Shown in pieces: positions 26,821 through 35,889 of a stretch of DNA of 64,000 nucleotides. The position numbers and the translations under genes were made by a program. Numbering within the stretch: the stretch's first letter is position 1; each line of letters begins with the position of its first letter. The notes beneath the pieces are model-generated. The model searched no databases and was not told the DNA's origin. It saw only the letters and a list, made by a program, of their open reading frames with translations. Source of the DNA: Paenibacillus thiaminolyticus (GTDB lineage: Bacteria > Bacillota > Bacilli > Paenibacillales > Paenibacillaceae). The DNA lies in the NCBI RefSeq assembly GCF_007066085.1, contig NZ_CP041405.1, forward strand, positions 5,279,001-5,343,000, written 5' to 3'.

Positions 26821-27489
26821 ATGGAGTTACAGCAATTTGCAGTCGTGGGGATGGGCAGATTCGGTTCGAGTCTGGCGCAGGAGCTGGTCGAGCTCGGCCA
26901 TCAGGTGCTGGGAATCGATAAGGATGAAGAGGTTGTCTCGGAGATGAACAACGTCTTGACGCATGCCGTCGTTGCCGATGCGGCGGATGAGGATGTTCTT
27001 CGTTCGCTCGGCATCCGGAATTTCGATTGCGCCATTGTCGCTATCGGGAATGATCTGCAGACGAGCGTTCTCGTCAGTATCCAGATGAAGGAGCTTGGGG
27101 TCAGAAAAGTGGTCGCCAAAGCCGTGTCCGAGCTGCACGGGCGCGTGTTGGAGCGGATTGGCGTCGATCGGGTCATCTATCCGGAAAGGGATATGGGGAT
27201 CCGTGTGGCCCACCAACTGGTATCGCCGAACCTTCTGGATTATATCGAATTGTCCAAGGACTATACGATTGCGGAGCTGAGTGTTCCCGGCAATTTGCGC
27301 GGCAAGATGCTCAAGGATGTCAACCCGAGAGCCCGGTACGGCTGCAGCATCGTGGCGCTGCATAAGCCGAACGGCGTGATTATCGCTCCATCGGCCGAGG
27401 ATGTCCTCCAGGACGATGATGTCATGGTCGTCATCGGAACGAATGCCCAGATCGATCAATTCGAGGATCAGATCGGGAAGCGCAGGTAG
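26821..27489 (+). CDS. ktrA: Ktr potassium uptake regulatory subunit KtrA type
   Basis: This 222-residue cytoplasmic RCK protein forms the gating ring on the KtrB channel. The N-terminal Rossmann fold has GMGRFGSS with the acidic end of strand two (GIDKDEE), which binds ATP/ADP or NAD. The C-terminal RCK_C domain (about 135-215) is where c-di-AMP binds in known KtrA proteins. The 62-base gap to ktrB has no terminator. The pair can therefore be controlled by c-di-AMP twice, through RNA and through protein, if the protein site is conserved. Confidence 0.92.
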   Translation: MELQQFAVVGMGRFGSSLAQELVELGHQVLGIDKDEEVVSEMNNVLTHAVVADAADEDVLRSLGIRNFDCAIVAIGNDLQTSVLVSIQMKELGVRKVVAKAVSELHGRVLERIGVDRVIYPERDMGIRVAHQLVSPNLLDYIELSKDYTIAELSVPGNLRGKMLKDVNPRARYGCSIVALHKPNGVIIAPSAEDVLQDDDVMVVIGTNAQIDQFEDQIGKRR

Positions 27490-27496
27490 ATGCAAT

Positions 27497-27529
27497 AAAG
27501 CCCTCCAGGCCATTCCGGCGGAGGGCTTT
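27497..27529. terminator. Bidirectional terminator
   Basis: AAAGCCCTCC / GGAGGGCTTT (27497-27506, 27520-27529) forms a perfect 10-bp stem between the convergent ktrA and zinc-ribbon genes. Confidence 0.85.
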
Positions 27530-27551
27530 GCTGCATGCATGCAGGGCGGGA

Positions 27552-28343
27552 TTAGAACAGAATTTTGGCCATAATCAGTAAGAGCAGGAAATAGCCGCTT
27601 AGGCTGGCCAGCACATACACGAAGCGGTTATTCCGCGACACTTGGGCTTGCTCCAGCGACTCATAGATGGTCATCATGACCGATACGAGCCAGGCGAGGC
27701 CGGCGATGGAGAGCGCCAATAAATAGAATGACAGCAGCGAGATGATTCCGGCGACCGCATAGATAGGTCCGTAAGGCATCTGCATCGCCGCTAACTGGAC
27801 GAAAAAGGTCTTGGCGTCGAGCTTCCGACCGCCTTTCCAGCGGTTCACGAAGTAGAGCGAGCCGAAGAGGGCGGCCAAGGCGACGAGATGGAGCAGCATC
27901 AGCTGCAGAAAATATGAAAACGGCGGAGCCGTGTTGCCAAGTCCGATCGGCAGGGGGCCGAACAGAAACTTCGCGAATTGGTCAATGAACAGATAGCCGA
28001 AGAGCGCAAATCCGATCGCAGACGCGGCAGCGCCGATCACGCCGTACCAATAATCGGCTCCCGTCGTCATATAGCTTGCCGCCTGAGGCTCCTTCATGAG
28101 GCGGACAACGCGTGCCATGTCGATATTCGGCCTGGATGTCTTCGGCGAGCCATAACCTGGATCCGTCGGCTGCACGGGTTCCTGCGTATGACGAACGGGA
28201 AACGGCTGCTCCGCCGCGGCGGCAGTCTCCCACCGATCCGGAGAGGACGCCTGGGTTTCATCTGCTGGGCGTCCCTCATGCACCCGGCACGTATGTACTT
28301 CGTGCTCTTGCAGCGGTTCGCCGCATCGATTGCATACTTTCAT
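27552..28343 (-). CDS. Zinc-ribbon membrane protein, unknown
   Basis: This is a 263-residue protein. The N-terminus has CNRCGEPL and a later HTC, a plausible zinc ribbon half-site. A proline-rich, disordered cytoplasmic stretch runs to about residue 75, followed by five predicted membrane helices. The arrangement resembles zinc-ribbon proteins with Yip1-like membrane domains in Bacillota. No catalytic motif is visible. It is monocistronic. The assignment is structural only. Confidence 0.7.
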   Translation of the reverse strand: MKVCNRCGEPLQEHEVHTCRVHEGRPADETQASSPDRWETAAAAEQPFPVRHTQEPVQPTDPGYGSPKTSRPNIDMARVVRLMKEPQAASYMTTGADYWYGVIGAAASAIGFALFGYLFIDQFAKFLFGPLPIGLGNTAPPFSYFLQLMLLHLVALAALFGSLYFVNRWKGGRKLDAKTFFVQLAAMQMPYGPIYAVAGIISLLSFYLLALSIAGLAWLVSVMMTIYESLEQAQVSRNNRFVYVLASLSGYFLLLLIMAKILF

Positions 28344-28437
28344 CTTCTCTACCTCCTAGATTTCCCCCATCATGCATGAACATATCGGGTCTCGTGTCTC
28401 TGTATATGTAACAGTATTAGATTCGACGCATCCTCTC

Positions 28438-29352
28438 CTATTCCTGCTTCGATTGCGCATTCCATCCGGAGGCGGCCCGGGCCGTCTCTTCGATGAACCG
28501 TCTTGCGGTCAGACTGAGGGCGGCTTGCTTCGCATAGACAAGCGACGTGATCCGCTCCGTCTGCACCAGCTCCTTCAGATGGATGGCGACGAGCCCGTTG
28601 TCGTCCAGCCATTCGGAGCGCAAGTACGATTTGGGGAGCAGCGCCGCAGCATGGCAGGGAGACAGCAGGCGGACGATCGCTTCGAAGGAGTCGATCTCCA
28701 TCCGGATGTCGGGAACGATATGGTGGCGCCGGAACAGGTCGTCGATCAGCTTGCGGTACCAGGTGCCTTTAGAGAACAGCAGCATCGGGAGACCGTTCAG
28801 CCGGGCAATCGAACCCTGATCGCCGGAGGCCAGCTCATGCTCCCGCGGCATGACCAGTTCCAAATGATCGGAGAACAGGGGAAGACAGACGAGGCTCGGA
28901 TCGCGGATCGCGTCGGCGACCAAGCCGACATCAACCTTTTGATCCCGGATGAAGGAAATGATCTCGTGCGTCTTGCCGGTTACGGTTTTCAATTGCGCTT
29001 CCGGATATTTTTCTACAAATAAAGAAACAAACAGCGGCAGCGTCGTCTGCAGCGTCGTCAAGCTCGCCCCGATCGTGACGGACGCATGGCCTTCGATCTT
29101 GTAATCCGCGATCGACTTCAAGAAATCAAGCTGCCGGTTGCGGATGTCGAGCGCGAACTCATACGTAATCTGTCCGACCCGGGTCAGCTCCAGCCGCTTG
29201 CCGTTCCGGATGAACAGATCGACGCCGAGTTCGCTCTCCAGCTTCGCGATTTGGCGGGAGAGGGCGGGCTGGGACAGGTTGAGCCGCTTGGATGCCTGAT
29301 TCAAGGTTGATAATTCAACGACGGTAGCGAATGATTCCAGCAAATCGAGCAC
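28438..29352 (-). CDS. LysR-family regulator divergent from sdhCAB
   Basis: This 304-residue LysR protein has its helix-turn-helix at TLNQASKRLNLSQPALSRQI (about 16-35) and a full effector domain. I place the start at GTG 29352: the codons before it read AAAGGAGG, so the ATG at 29373 would have the ribosome site inside its own reading frame. The gene faces away from sdhCAB across about 330 bases, so control of succinate dehydrogenase is a reasonable inference. The effector is not visible. Confidence 0.87.
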   Translation of the reverse strand: MLDLLESFATVVELSTLNQASKRLNLSQPALSRQIAKLESELGVDLFIRNGKRLELTRVGQITYEFALDIRNRQLDFLKSIADYKIEGHASVTIGASLTTLQTTLPLFVSLFVEKYPEAQLKTVTGKTHEIISFIRDQKVDVGLVADAIRDPSLVCLPLFSDHLELVMPREHELASGDQGSIARLNGLPMLLFSKGTWYRKLIDDLFRRHHIVPDIRMEIDSFEAIVRLLSPCHAAALLPKSYLRSEWLDDNGLVAIHLKELVQTERITSLVYAKQAALSLTARRFIEETARAASGWNAQSKQE

Positions 29353-29593
29353 TGCGCTTCCTCCTTTTGCCATGTACTAAAAGGTTGCCATTTCAGATAA
29401 ATGACTTTGATATGCGTAAAAGTTATTAAAATTATAAAAACATTGCAATACCATTATAAGAGAAAAAGAGGTAACATGAGAAGTGTCACAACTTAGTCAC
29501 AAGTATGGAGAGCGGTTACATCGGCATCCCTCAAGAGATTCACCCGTATGTCATAATGTGGATCGCCTCCGATTTCGCAAAAATGACAAAATG

Positions 29594-29622
29594 TTGACGC
29601 TTTCGACAGGCACGGGTAAAAT
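29594..29622 (+). promoter_or_regulatory. Promoter of sdhCAB
   Basis: TTGACG (29594-29599), a 17-bp spacer and TAAAAT (29617-29622). The predicted start near 29629 excludes an upstream TTG start at 29628 and supports ATG 29685 for sdhC. Confidence 0.7.
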
Positions 29623-29684
29623 GAGGGTTGTTTCAATTACCAAAATCTACTGGTACGTACATGGAAAGGGGAAACGGCACGCTT

Positions 29685-30359
29685 ATGAAACGAGGTTATT
29701 TTTACTCGCGGAAGTTGCATTCGCTTCTCGGGGTTATCCCGCTCGGCTTCTTTCTTGTGGAGCATATGCTGACCAACTTCGCGGCATTTGACGGCGGGAA
29801 GGAAGCGTTTCAGAGCAGCGTCAAGATGTTGAATGACCTGCCGCTCATTTTCTTTCTCGAGATGTTCGGCATCTGGCTTCCGCTTCTGTATCACGGAGTG
29901 TATGGTCTCTATATCGCCTATACCGCGAAGAACAACGTAGGGAACTTCAACTACGGGCGCAACGTGGCATTTCTATGGCAGCGGATTACGGGGGTCATCA
30001 CGTTTATTTTCGTCACCTGGCATGTGTTCGAGACGCGCTTCCAGATTACACTCGGCAATGTGACGCATGAAGAGCTGGGCACTCATATGAACGGTATCGT
30101 ATCGCAGCCGCTCATGTTCGCCGTCTATACGATCGCGGTCATCGCGGCATCGTATCATTTCACGAACGGACTGTGGGCCTTCCTCGTCAGCTGGGGAATC
30201 ACGATTGGCCCGCGCGCGCAGAAGGTGTCGGCCAAGATTTGCATGGGCTTGTTCGTGATCATGTCCGTCTTGTTCGTATTGTCGCTGTTCGGCTTCCGCG
30301 GAGAAGAGTTCCAGGCGGCTTCCGTTATGATGGATACAGTCAAATCGGTTATTGGTTAA
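29685..30359 (+). CDS. sdhC: Succinate dehydrogenase cytochrome b558 subunit
   Basis: This is the 224-residue membrane anchor of complex II, Bacillus b558 type with five helices and two hemes that pass electrons to menaquinone. Conserved histidines are visible in RKLHSLLG, LVEHML, LYHGVYG, TWHVFE and YHFTNG, the expected heme ligands. ATG 29685 has AAAGGGG 13 bases upstream; ATG 29661 is a less likely alternative. sdhA follows after 15 bases, so the three genes form one operon. Confidence 0.93.
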   Translation: MKRGYFYSRKLHSLLGVIPLGFFLVEHMLTNFAAFDGGKEAFQSSVKMLNDLPLIFFLEMFGIWLPLLYHGVYGLYIAYTAKNNVGNFNYGRNVAFLWQRITGVITFIFVTWHVFETRFQITLGNVTHEELGTHMNGIVSQPLMFAVYTIAVIAASYHFTNGLWAFLVSWGITIGPRAQKVSAKICMGLFVIMSVLFVLSLFGFRGEEFQAASVMMDTVKSVIG

Positions 30360-30374
30360 GGGGGAGGACGCATA

Positions 30375-32141
30375 ATGGCTAAGCAGAAAATCATCGTCGT
30401 CGGCGGCGGTCTCGCCGGTCTGATGGCTGTCGTAAAAGCAGCGGAGGCAGGCGTGCACGTTGACCTGTTCTCTCTGGTTCCCGTCAAGCGGTCCCACTCC
30501 GTATGCGCTCAGGGCGGAATCAACGGGGCGGTCAACACGAAGGGGGAAGGCGACTCGCCATGGGAGCATTTTGACGATACGGTATACGGCGGGGACTTCC
30601 TCGCGAACCAACCTCCGGTCAAGGCAATGTGCGAAGCGGCGCCGGGCATCATCCATTTGATGGACCGGATGGGCGTCATGTTCAGCCGCACGCCGGAAGG
30701 GCTGCTTGATTTCCGCCGCTTCGGCGGCACGCAGTATCACCGGACAGCGTTCGCCGGTGCAACGACCGGCCAGCAGCTGTTGTATGCGCTTGACGAGCAG
30801 GTGCGCCGTTGGGAAGCCGCTGGTCTCGTCACCAAGTATGAGCATTGGGAATTCCTGTCGGCCGTTATCGACGAGGATGAAGTGTGCCGCGGCATCACGG
30901 CGCAGGATCTCCGCTCGATGGAAGTCAAGTCGTTCGCGGCCGATGCGGTCATTCTCGCGACCGGCGGTCCCGGCATTATTTTCGGCAAGACGACGAACTC
31001 GGTTATCAACACAGGGACGGCAGCCAGCGCTGTCTACCAGCAGGGGGTCCGCTATGCGAACGGGGAATTCATTCAGATTCACCCGACGGCCATTCCGGGA
31101 GATGACAAGCTTCGTCTCATGTCCGAGTCCGCGCGCGGCGAAGGCGGACGGATCTGGACCTACAAGGACGGCAAGCCATGGTATTTCCTCGAGGAAAAGT
31201 ATCCGGCATACGGGAACCTCGTGCCGCGTGATATCGCGACTCGGGAAATTTTCCATGTCTGCGTCGATTTGAAGCTCGGCGTCAACGGCGAGAACATGGT
31301 CTACCTCGATCTGTCGCACAAGGATCCGAAGGAGCTTGACGTCAAGCTCGGCGGCATAATCGAGATTTACGAGAAGTTCATGGGGGACGACCCGCGCAAG
31401 ATTCCGATGAAGATCTTCCCGGGTGTCCACTATTCGATGGGCGGCATGTGGGTCGACTACAACCAGATGACGAATATCAAGGGCCTGTTCGCCGCAGGGG
31501 AATGCGAATACCAGTATCACGGGGCGAACCGTCTCGGCGCCAATTCCCTCCTGTCGGCCATTTTCGGCGGCATGGTCGCGGGGCCGAAGGCCGTGGAATA
31601 TATTCGAGGACTGGATAAGTCCGTTGAGGATATCTCCTCCAGCGTATTCGACCGCGAAGTCAAGCTGAGAGCGGATCGGTACGATAATCTGCTCAAGATG
31701 GACGGCAGCGAGAATGCCTATGTTCTCCATAAAGAGCTGGGCGAATGGATGACGAACAATATGACGGTCGTCCGCTACAATTCGAAGCTGGAAGAGACCG
31801 TCGTGAAGATCAAAGAGCTGAAGCAGCGTTATGCGAGCATCAATATGTCGGATACGGCGCGCTGGAACAACCAGGCCGCCAGCTTCACCCGCCAGCTGTG
31901 GAACATGCTCGAGCTGGCCGAAGCGATGACGAAGAGTGCCCTGCTTCGCAACGAGAGCCGCGGCGCTCATTACAAGCCGGACTACCCGGATCGGAACGAC
32001 GAGGACTTCCTCAAGACGACGATTGCCGCCTGGACGCCGGAAGGGCCGGAGATCAGTTACGACGAGATAGACGTATCCCTCATTCAACCGCGGAAGCGCG
32101 ATTATACGACGGATAAAAAAAGTAAAAAGAAAGGAGAATAA
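30375..32141 (+). CDS. sdhA: Succinate dehydrogenase flavoprotein subunit
   Basis: This 588-residue flavoprotein oxidises succinate to fumarate on the cytoplasmic side. The FAD dinucleotide fold GGGLAG is at 10-15. SHSVCAQGG carries His41, the expected site of covalent FAD attachment. HPTAIPGDDKLRLMSESARGEGG is represented by HPTAIPGDD and SESARGEGG, with the active-site arginine. The ending is lysine-rich. GGGGGAGG precedes the ATG. Confidence 0.96.
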   Translation: MAKQKIIVVGGGLAGLMAVVKAAEAGVHVDLFSLVPVKRSHSVCAQGGINGAVNTKGEGDSPWEHFDDTVYGGDFLANQPPVKAMCEAAPGIIHLMDRMGVMFSRTPEGLLDFRRFGGTQYHRTAFAGATTGQQLLYALDEQVRRWEAAGLVTKYEHWEFLSAVIDEDEVCRGITAQDLRSMEVKSFAADAVILATGGPGIIFGKTTNSVINTGTAASAVYQQGVRYANGEFIQIHPTAIPGDDKLRLMSESARGEGGRIWTYKDGKPWYFLEEKYPAYGNLVPRDIATREIFHVCVDLKLGVNGENMVYLDLSHKDPKELDVKLGGIIEIYEKFMGDDPRKIPMKIFPGVHYSMGGMWVDYNQMTNIKGLFAAGECEYQYHGANRLGANSLLSAIFGGMVAGPKAVEYIRGLDKSVEDISSSVFDREVKLRADRYDNLLKMDGSENAYVLHKELGEWMTNNMTVVRYNSKLEETVVKIKELKQRYASINMSDTARWNNQAASFTRQLWNMLELAEAMTKSALLRNESRGAHYKPDYPDRNDEDFLKTTIAAWTPEGPEISYDEIDVSLIQPRKRDYTTDKKSKKKGE

Positions 32142-32143
32142 CG

Positions 32144-32908
32144 ATGGCGGAAGCAGTGGCATCATCCAAGAAAATTAAGTTCATTGTGACGCGTCAGGAT
32201 TCGCCTGATGCAGCTCCTTATACCGAAGAGTTCGAAATTCCGTATCGCCCGAACATGAACGTCATCAGCGCCCTGATGGAGATTCAGCGGAATCCTGTCA
32301 ACGCGTCGGGCAAAGAGACGGCCCCGGTCTGTTGGGAGTCGAACTGTCTGGAAGAAGTGTGCGGCGCCTGCTCGATGGTCATCAACGGCAAGCCGCGCCA
32401 AGCCTGCTCGGCCTTGATCGACAAGCTGGAGCAGCCGATTCGCCTGGCTCCGATGAAGACGTTCCCGATCGTGCGCGATCTGGTCATCAACCGGGAGCGG
32501 ATGTTCAATGCGCTCAAGCGCGTCAAGGCCTGGATTCCGATTGACGGCACATATGATCTGGGACCGGGGCCGCGCATGGCGGAGACGAAGCGCCAGTGGG
32601 CGTATGAGCTGTCCAAGTGCATGACCTGCGGCGTATGTCTCGAAGCTTGCCCGAACGTGAATGACAAGACAAGCTTCATCGGACCGGCGCCGCTATCGCA
32701 AGTCCGTCTGTTCAACGCGCATCCGACGGGCGAGATGAACAAGGATGAGCGCTTGGAAGCGCTGTTAGACGATGGCGGCATTGAAGGCTGCGGCAACTCG
32801 CAGAACTGCGTCCGCTCCTGTCCGAAGGAGATTCCATTGACCACATCCATCGCGGAAATGAATAAAGACACGACCAAACTGATGTTCAAGCGCTGGTTCA
32901 AAATGTAA
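32144..32908 (+). CDS. sdhB: Succinate dehydrogenase iron-sulfur subunit
   Basis: This is the 254-residue electron-transfer subunit. Cysteine clusters are CWESNCLEEVCGACS with a later C for the 2Fe-2S centre, CMTCGVCLEACP for 4Fe-4S and CGNSQNCVRSCP for the third centre. It starts two bases after the sdhA stop, with AAAGGAG inside the end of sdhA. A terminator follows. Confidence 0.96.
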   Translation: MAEAVASSKKIKFIVTRQDSPDAAPYTEEFEIPYRPNMNVISALMEIQRNPVNASGKETAPVCWESNCLEEVCGACSMVINGKPRQACSALIDKLEQPIRLAPMKTFPIVRDLVINRERMFNALKRVKAWIPIDGTYDLGPGPRMAETKRQWAYELSKCMTCGVCLEACPNVNDKTSFIGPAPLSQVRLFNAHPTGEMNKDERLEALLDDGGIEGCGNSQNCVRSCPKEIPLTTSIAEMNKDTTKLMFKRWFKM

Positions 32909-32928
32909 CCAAGGCTGCGTCAGGCCAC

Positions 32929-32957
32929 GGGCGTCCCGGGAACGGGGCGCTCTTTTT
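32929..32957 (+). terminator. Intrinsic terminator after sdhB
   Basis: GGGCGTCCC (32929-32937) pairs with GGGGCGCTC (32944-32952) using two G-U pairs; five T follow. Confidence 0.75.
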
Positions 32958-33110
32958 ATTTTGTCCCTCGGTATGCGTGACTGTGATAGGCTGCCAACGT
33001 GAACTGCGCGCCATGACATAGACATGCTGTCAACGCGATATGGAGAGAGTACGATGCTGTCAATCCGCTAACCGACGGGCAAGATGCTAATCGGTGAGGC
33101 AAGAACGGTT

Positions 33111-33296
33111 GAATCCTGCAAATCTACAGTATTTCTCTTGTTTGGATACTGTTTCCGATGAAATTGCTGCAAATCTGCATCTTTTACCCCGTCCAATCTC
33201 AAATCCAAGCTTAAAAGCACAAAATTGATGCCTTTTTGCAGGAATCTCTTTTTCAAAATAGAGCTTCACCGGGAATGCTGTATTTTTGCAGCATTG
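33111..33296 (+). repeat. 186-bp dispersed intergenic element, copy B
   Basis: Four units of the CTGCAAATNTGCAG type start at 33111, 33161, 33222 and 33272, with spacings 50, 61 and 50. Total length and layout equal copies A (5018) and C (57288). The third unit again begins TTGATG and ends TTTTGCAGGA. The surrounding 32958-33485 has no other recognisable feature. Confidence 0.75.
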
Positions 33297-33485
33297 GCCT
33301 GGGGAACGCAAGCTGCCCGGAGCAATGTGCTACTGGCAGCAGTAATAAATTTGACAAATTCGTGAATTTCATATTTCCGTAGACAACAATTTCCTTTATA
33401 GTAATGGTAAATATAAGCAGCACCTTTGCGGCACCTCTGGCATCACCTTGAGTCTGGAACAGACAGGATAGAGGAGGGATTCTCA

Positions 33486-33875
33486 TTGCGTGAATCATTT
33501 ACGAACTGCGAAAGCGACGCTATGGCGTGCTCCCGGTTGTTCTACCCGCACATTAAGGAAGCGGTCGATCTGTGGGATCCTATCGGCCTGCTGTCACTGG
33601 GCGCGCCGTCTGACGAGTACGACAGCTTGTCCCTGCATATTACGCTGCTGTACGCCAAGCGTCCCGAGCCGGACGGCATGGCTGCGCAATTGGAGCGATA
33701 TATGGAGGAGCAATTCGGCCTCGGTCCGGCAGTCATGCCGCGAGATCGCGGGGAAGCGTGGACGCGAAGCATTCGGACATTTTGTCGGCACTTACTTGAA
33801 GATGAACGGTTGTTCGAGCGTTATGAGCATTGGCGGCTTCACCACGGGCGTTGTCATACGACAGAGGTATGCTGA
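33486..33875 (+). CDS. Small cytosolic protein, DUF1871-like
   Basis: This is a 129-residue protein starting at TTG 33486, with GAGGAGGG seven to eight bases upstream. The segment AVDLWDPIGLLSLGAPSDEYD recalls, from memory, the DUF1871 group of small Bacillales proteins (a WDP motif followed by an acidic EYD). No signal peptide or membrane segment is present, and no catalytic residues are evident. The C-terminal part is arginine- and histidine-rich. The function is unknown. The gene is followed by a tandem repeat region. Confidence 0.55.
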   Translation: MRESFTNCESDAMACSRLFYPHIKEAVDLWDPIGLLSLGAPSDEYDSLSLHITLLYAKRPEPDGMAAQLERYMEEQFGLGPAVMPRDRGEAWTRSIRTFCRHLLEDERLFERYEHWRLHHGRCHTTEVC

Positions 33876-33942
33876 GGGGCTGGAGGAGGGCTAGCCTGTC
33901 TGAATCATGAGGTAAGCCCGCTGCCCTCGCGCGAGTCCACCA

Positions 33943-34159
33943 GTATCGGCATCGAGAAGGGCAGGGCTTGCAGGTCGCTGCCTCCCCCGAATCCGCCGTA
34001 TCGGCATCGAGAAGGGCAGGGCTTGCAGGTCGCTGCCTCCCGAATCCGCCGTATCGCATCGAGAAGGGCAGGGCTTACAGGTCACTGCCCTCCCGGCCGA
34101 GTCCACAGTATCGGCATCGGGAAGGGCAGGGCGGGCAGGCCGCTGCCGCGGACGGCTAG
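33943..34159. repeat. Tandem 55-bp repeat, four copies
   Basis: Four copies start with GTATCGGCATCGAGAAGGGC at 33943, 33998, 34051 and 34108, of 55, 53, 57 and about 52 bp. A partial copy precedes them at about 33915-33942. Each unit contains GGGCAG and CTGCC(C), which can form a hairpin. The last copy runs into the stop codon of the aldehyde dehydrogenase gene. Copies 1 and 2 are nearly identical, which suggests recent expansion. Confidence 0.85.
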
Positions 34160-35523
34160 CGGAACAGCCGCTTGATGATATCCAGCCTCCGGGCGGCACC
34201 GGGATAGCGGAAGGAGAAATCAAACGCGGTCGTCTGATAGAGGACGCTCTTCCGATGGCTGAACGTATTGAAGCTGTGAACGCCGTGATAGCTGCCGATT
34301 CCGCTCTCGCCCACCCCGCCGAACGGAAGATAAGGCGTAGCCAGGTGCATGAGCGTATCATTGATGCAGCCGCCGCCAAACGGAAGCTGCCGGACGACGC
34401 GCTGCTGCAAGGCCCGATCGGCCGTGAACAGATAGAGCGCGAGCGGCTTCGGCCGCTCAAGGATCGCGTGCTCGGCTTCCTCGTACGACTCGTAAGTGAG
34501 AATGGGCAGTATCGGCCCGAATATCTCCTCCTGCATGACGGGTGACGACCAGTCCGCTTCCGTCATGACGGTCGGAGCCAAGCGCAGCCGCTCCCGGTCG
34601 GATTCGCCGCCGAAGGCGATGCGGCCGTTGTCCAGGAAGCTGTGCAGCCGTTCCCAGTGCCGCTCGCTGACGATAGATGCGTACTCGCCGCTGTCAAGCG
34701 GCCGCGGTCCGAAGAATTGGCTAATCGTCCGCTCCAGCTCGCGGATTAGCTCATCGCGGCGGGATTGATGGACATATACGTAATCCGGCGCGACGCAGGT
34801 CTGCCCGGCATTCGTCCATTTGCCGAAGGCGATCCGTCTGGCCGCAAGCTTCATATCAGCGTCATGATGGACGATGCAGGGGCTCTTGCCGCCAAGCTCC
34901 AGCGTGATCGGAATCAGGCGGGAGGCCGCCGCCTCCATGACGAGCTTGCCGACCGGGACGCTGCCGGTGAAGAAAATATAATCGAACGGCCAGGCCAACA
35001 GCTGCTGGGCCGTCTCGGCGTCCCCCTGCACGACGGCGACATGACCCGGATCGAACGTCTCCCCGACGAGACGTTCCAGCACCGCGCCGGTATGCGGCGT
35101 CAGCTCTGACGGCTTCAGCACCGCCGTGTTGCCGGCGGCGATTGCGCCGATAAGCGGGGCGAGGGCCAACTGGAACGGATAGTTCCAGGGGGCGATGATG
35201 AGCGCGCTGCCGTACGGCTCAGGCACAATCATGCCGCGGCTTCCCAGATGGGTGAGCGCCGTCCTGGCACGGCGCGGCTTCGCCCAGCGGCTGACCCGCC
35301 GCGCAGCCAGCCGCGCTTCCTCCAGCACGATGCCGATCTCGGTCATGTACGCTTCCGACGCGCTCTTCCCCAAATCCTGCCGAAGCGCGGCGGTGATGTC
35401 CTGCTCCATCCCGCGCACGCGGTCAGCAAGGCGGATAAGGGCTGCGCGCCGCTCCTTAACGTCACGGGTGCGCCCTTCACGGTAATACGTTTTTTGCATT
35501 TCCAACAGAGCCGGATCTGTCAT
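34156..35523 (-). CDS. Aldehyde dehydrogenase, class 3 type
   Basis: This 455-residue NAD(P)-dependent aldehyde dehydrogenase oxidises aldehydes to acids. Catalytic features are the LELGGKSP segment with the general-base glutamate, NAGQTCVAPDYV with the catalytic cysteine, and FFTGSVPVGK for cofactor binding. The length and the lack of an N-terminal extension suggest the class 3 / fatty aldehyde group, like Bacillus YwdH. ATG 35523 follows GGAGG at eight bases; the frame to 35559 has no ribosome site. Its 3' end abuts a 55-bp tandem repeat. The substrate is unknown. Confidence 0.9.
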   Translation of the reverse strand: MTDPALLEMQKTYYREGRTRDVKERRAALIRLADRVRGMEQDITAALRQDLGKSASEAYMTEIGIVLEEARLAARRVSRWAKPRRARTALTHLGSRGMIVPEPYGSALIIAPWNYPFQLALAPLIGAIAAGNTAVLKPSELTPHTGAVLERLVGETFDPGHVAVVQGDAETAQQLLAWPFDYIFFTGSVPVGKLVMEAAASRLIPITLELGGKSPCIVHHDADMKLAARRIAFGKWTNAGQTCVAPDYVYVHQSRRDELIRELERTISQFFGPRPLDSGEYASIVSERHWERLHSFLDNGRIAFGGESDRERLRLAPTVMTEADWSSPVMQEEIFGPILPILTYESYEEAEHAILERPKPLALYLFTADRALQQRVVRQLPFGGGCINDTLMHLATPYLPFGGVGESGIGSYHGVHSFNTFSHRKSVLYQTTAFDFSFRYPGAARRLDIIKRLFR

Positions 35524-35889
35524 GGATGACGCCTCCTCTCCCCAATCGCAATGCTTCATGACCTCATTACAACATATTTTTTTGCGGTTTGCATTGAACT
35601 TCTTGCTGATTCATAATAAAAGTACAGAATTCAATATTATTTCGCTTATTTTTCCTGGCGATTGCGGCACGGCTATGGAATGCGGGAAGGGAATATCATT
35701 CGCCCAGCTTCGCTGCCCAATCCGGACTAATGCGCGTCGGCCAAGCTGCCGCCGATCCGCTTATTCGGTCCCTTCGGAAATGGGCACTGCTTACTTTGAC
35801 AAGAGAAAGGGTATCATATCTCGGATTGCCCGCGCATAACACAGAACAAGACACCGACATTCATAGTCTAGAGAGGAGACAATAACATT
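35524..35889 (+). other. Divergent intergenic region, no clear feature
   Basis: This lies between the aldehyde dehydrogenase gene and the phosphoesterase gene. TTGACA occurs at 35796-35801 but the best -10-like hexamer (TATCAT, 35812) is too close. I see no gene, repeat or terminator here. Confidence 0.4.

Noticed and set aside
29973..32165. 730-codon open frame antisense to sdhC and sdhA
   Set aside because: The plus strand encodes well-conserved succinate dehydrogenase subunits; the antisense frame has low-complexity composition and no start signal.
33943..34159. CRISPR array
   Set aside because: The repeats are contiguous units of 53-57 bp without unique spacers, and no cas gene is present.
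33891..34460. 189-codon minus-strand frame across the 55-bp repeats
   Set aside because: The repeats and the 3' end of aldehyde dehydrogenase produce it by chance; unit lengths of 55, 53 and 57 do not keep a frame.
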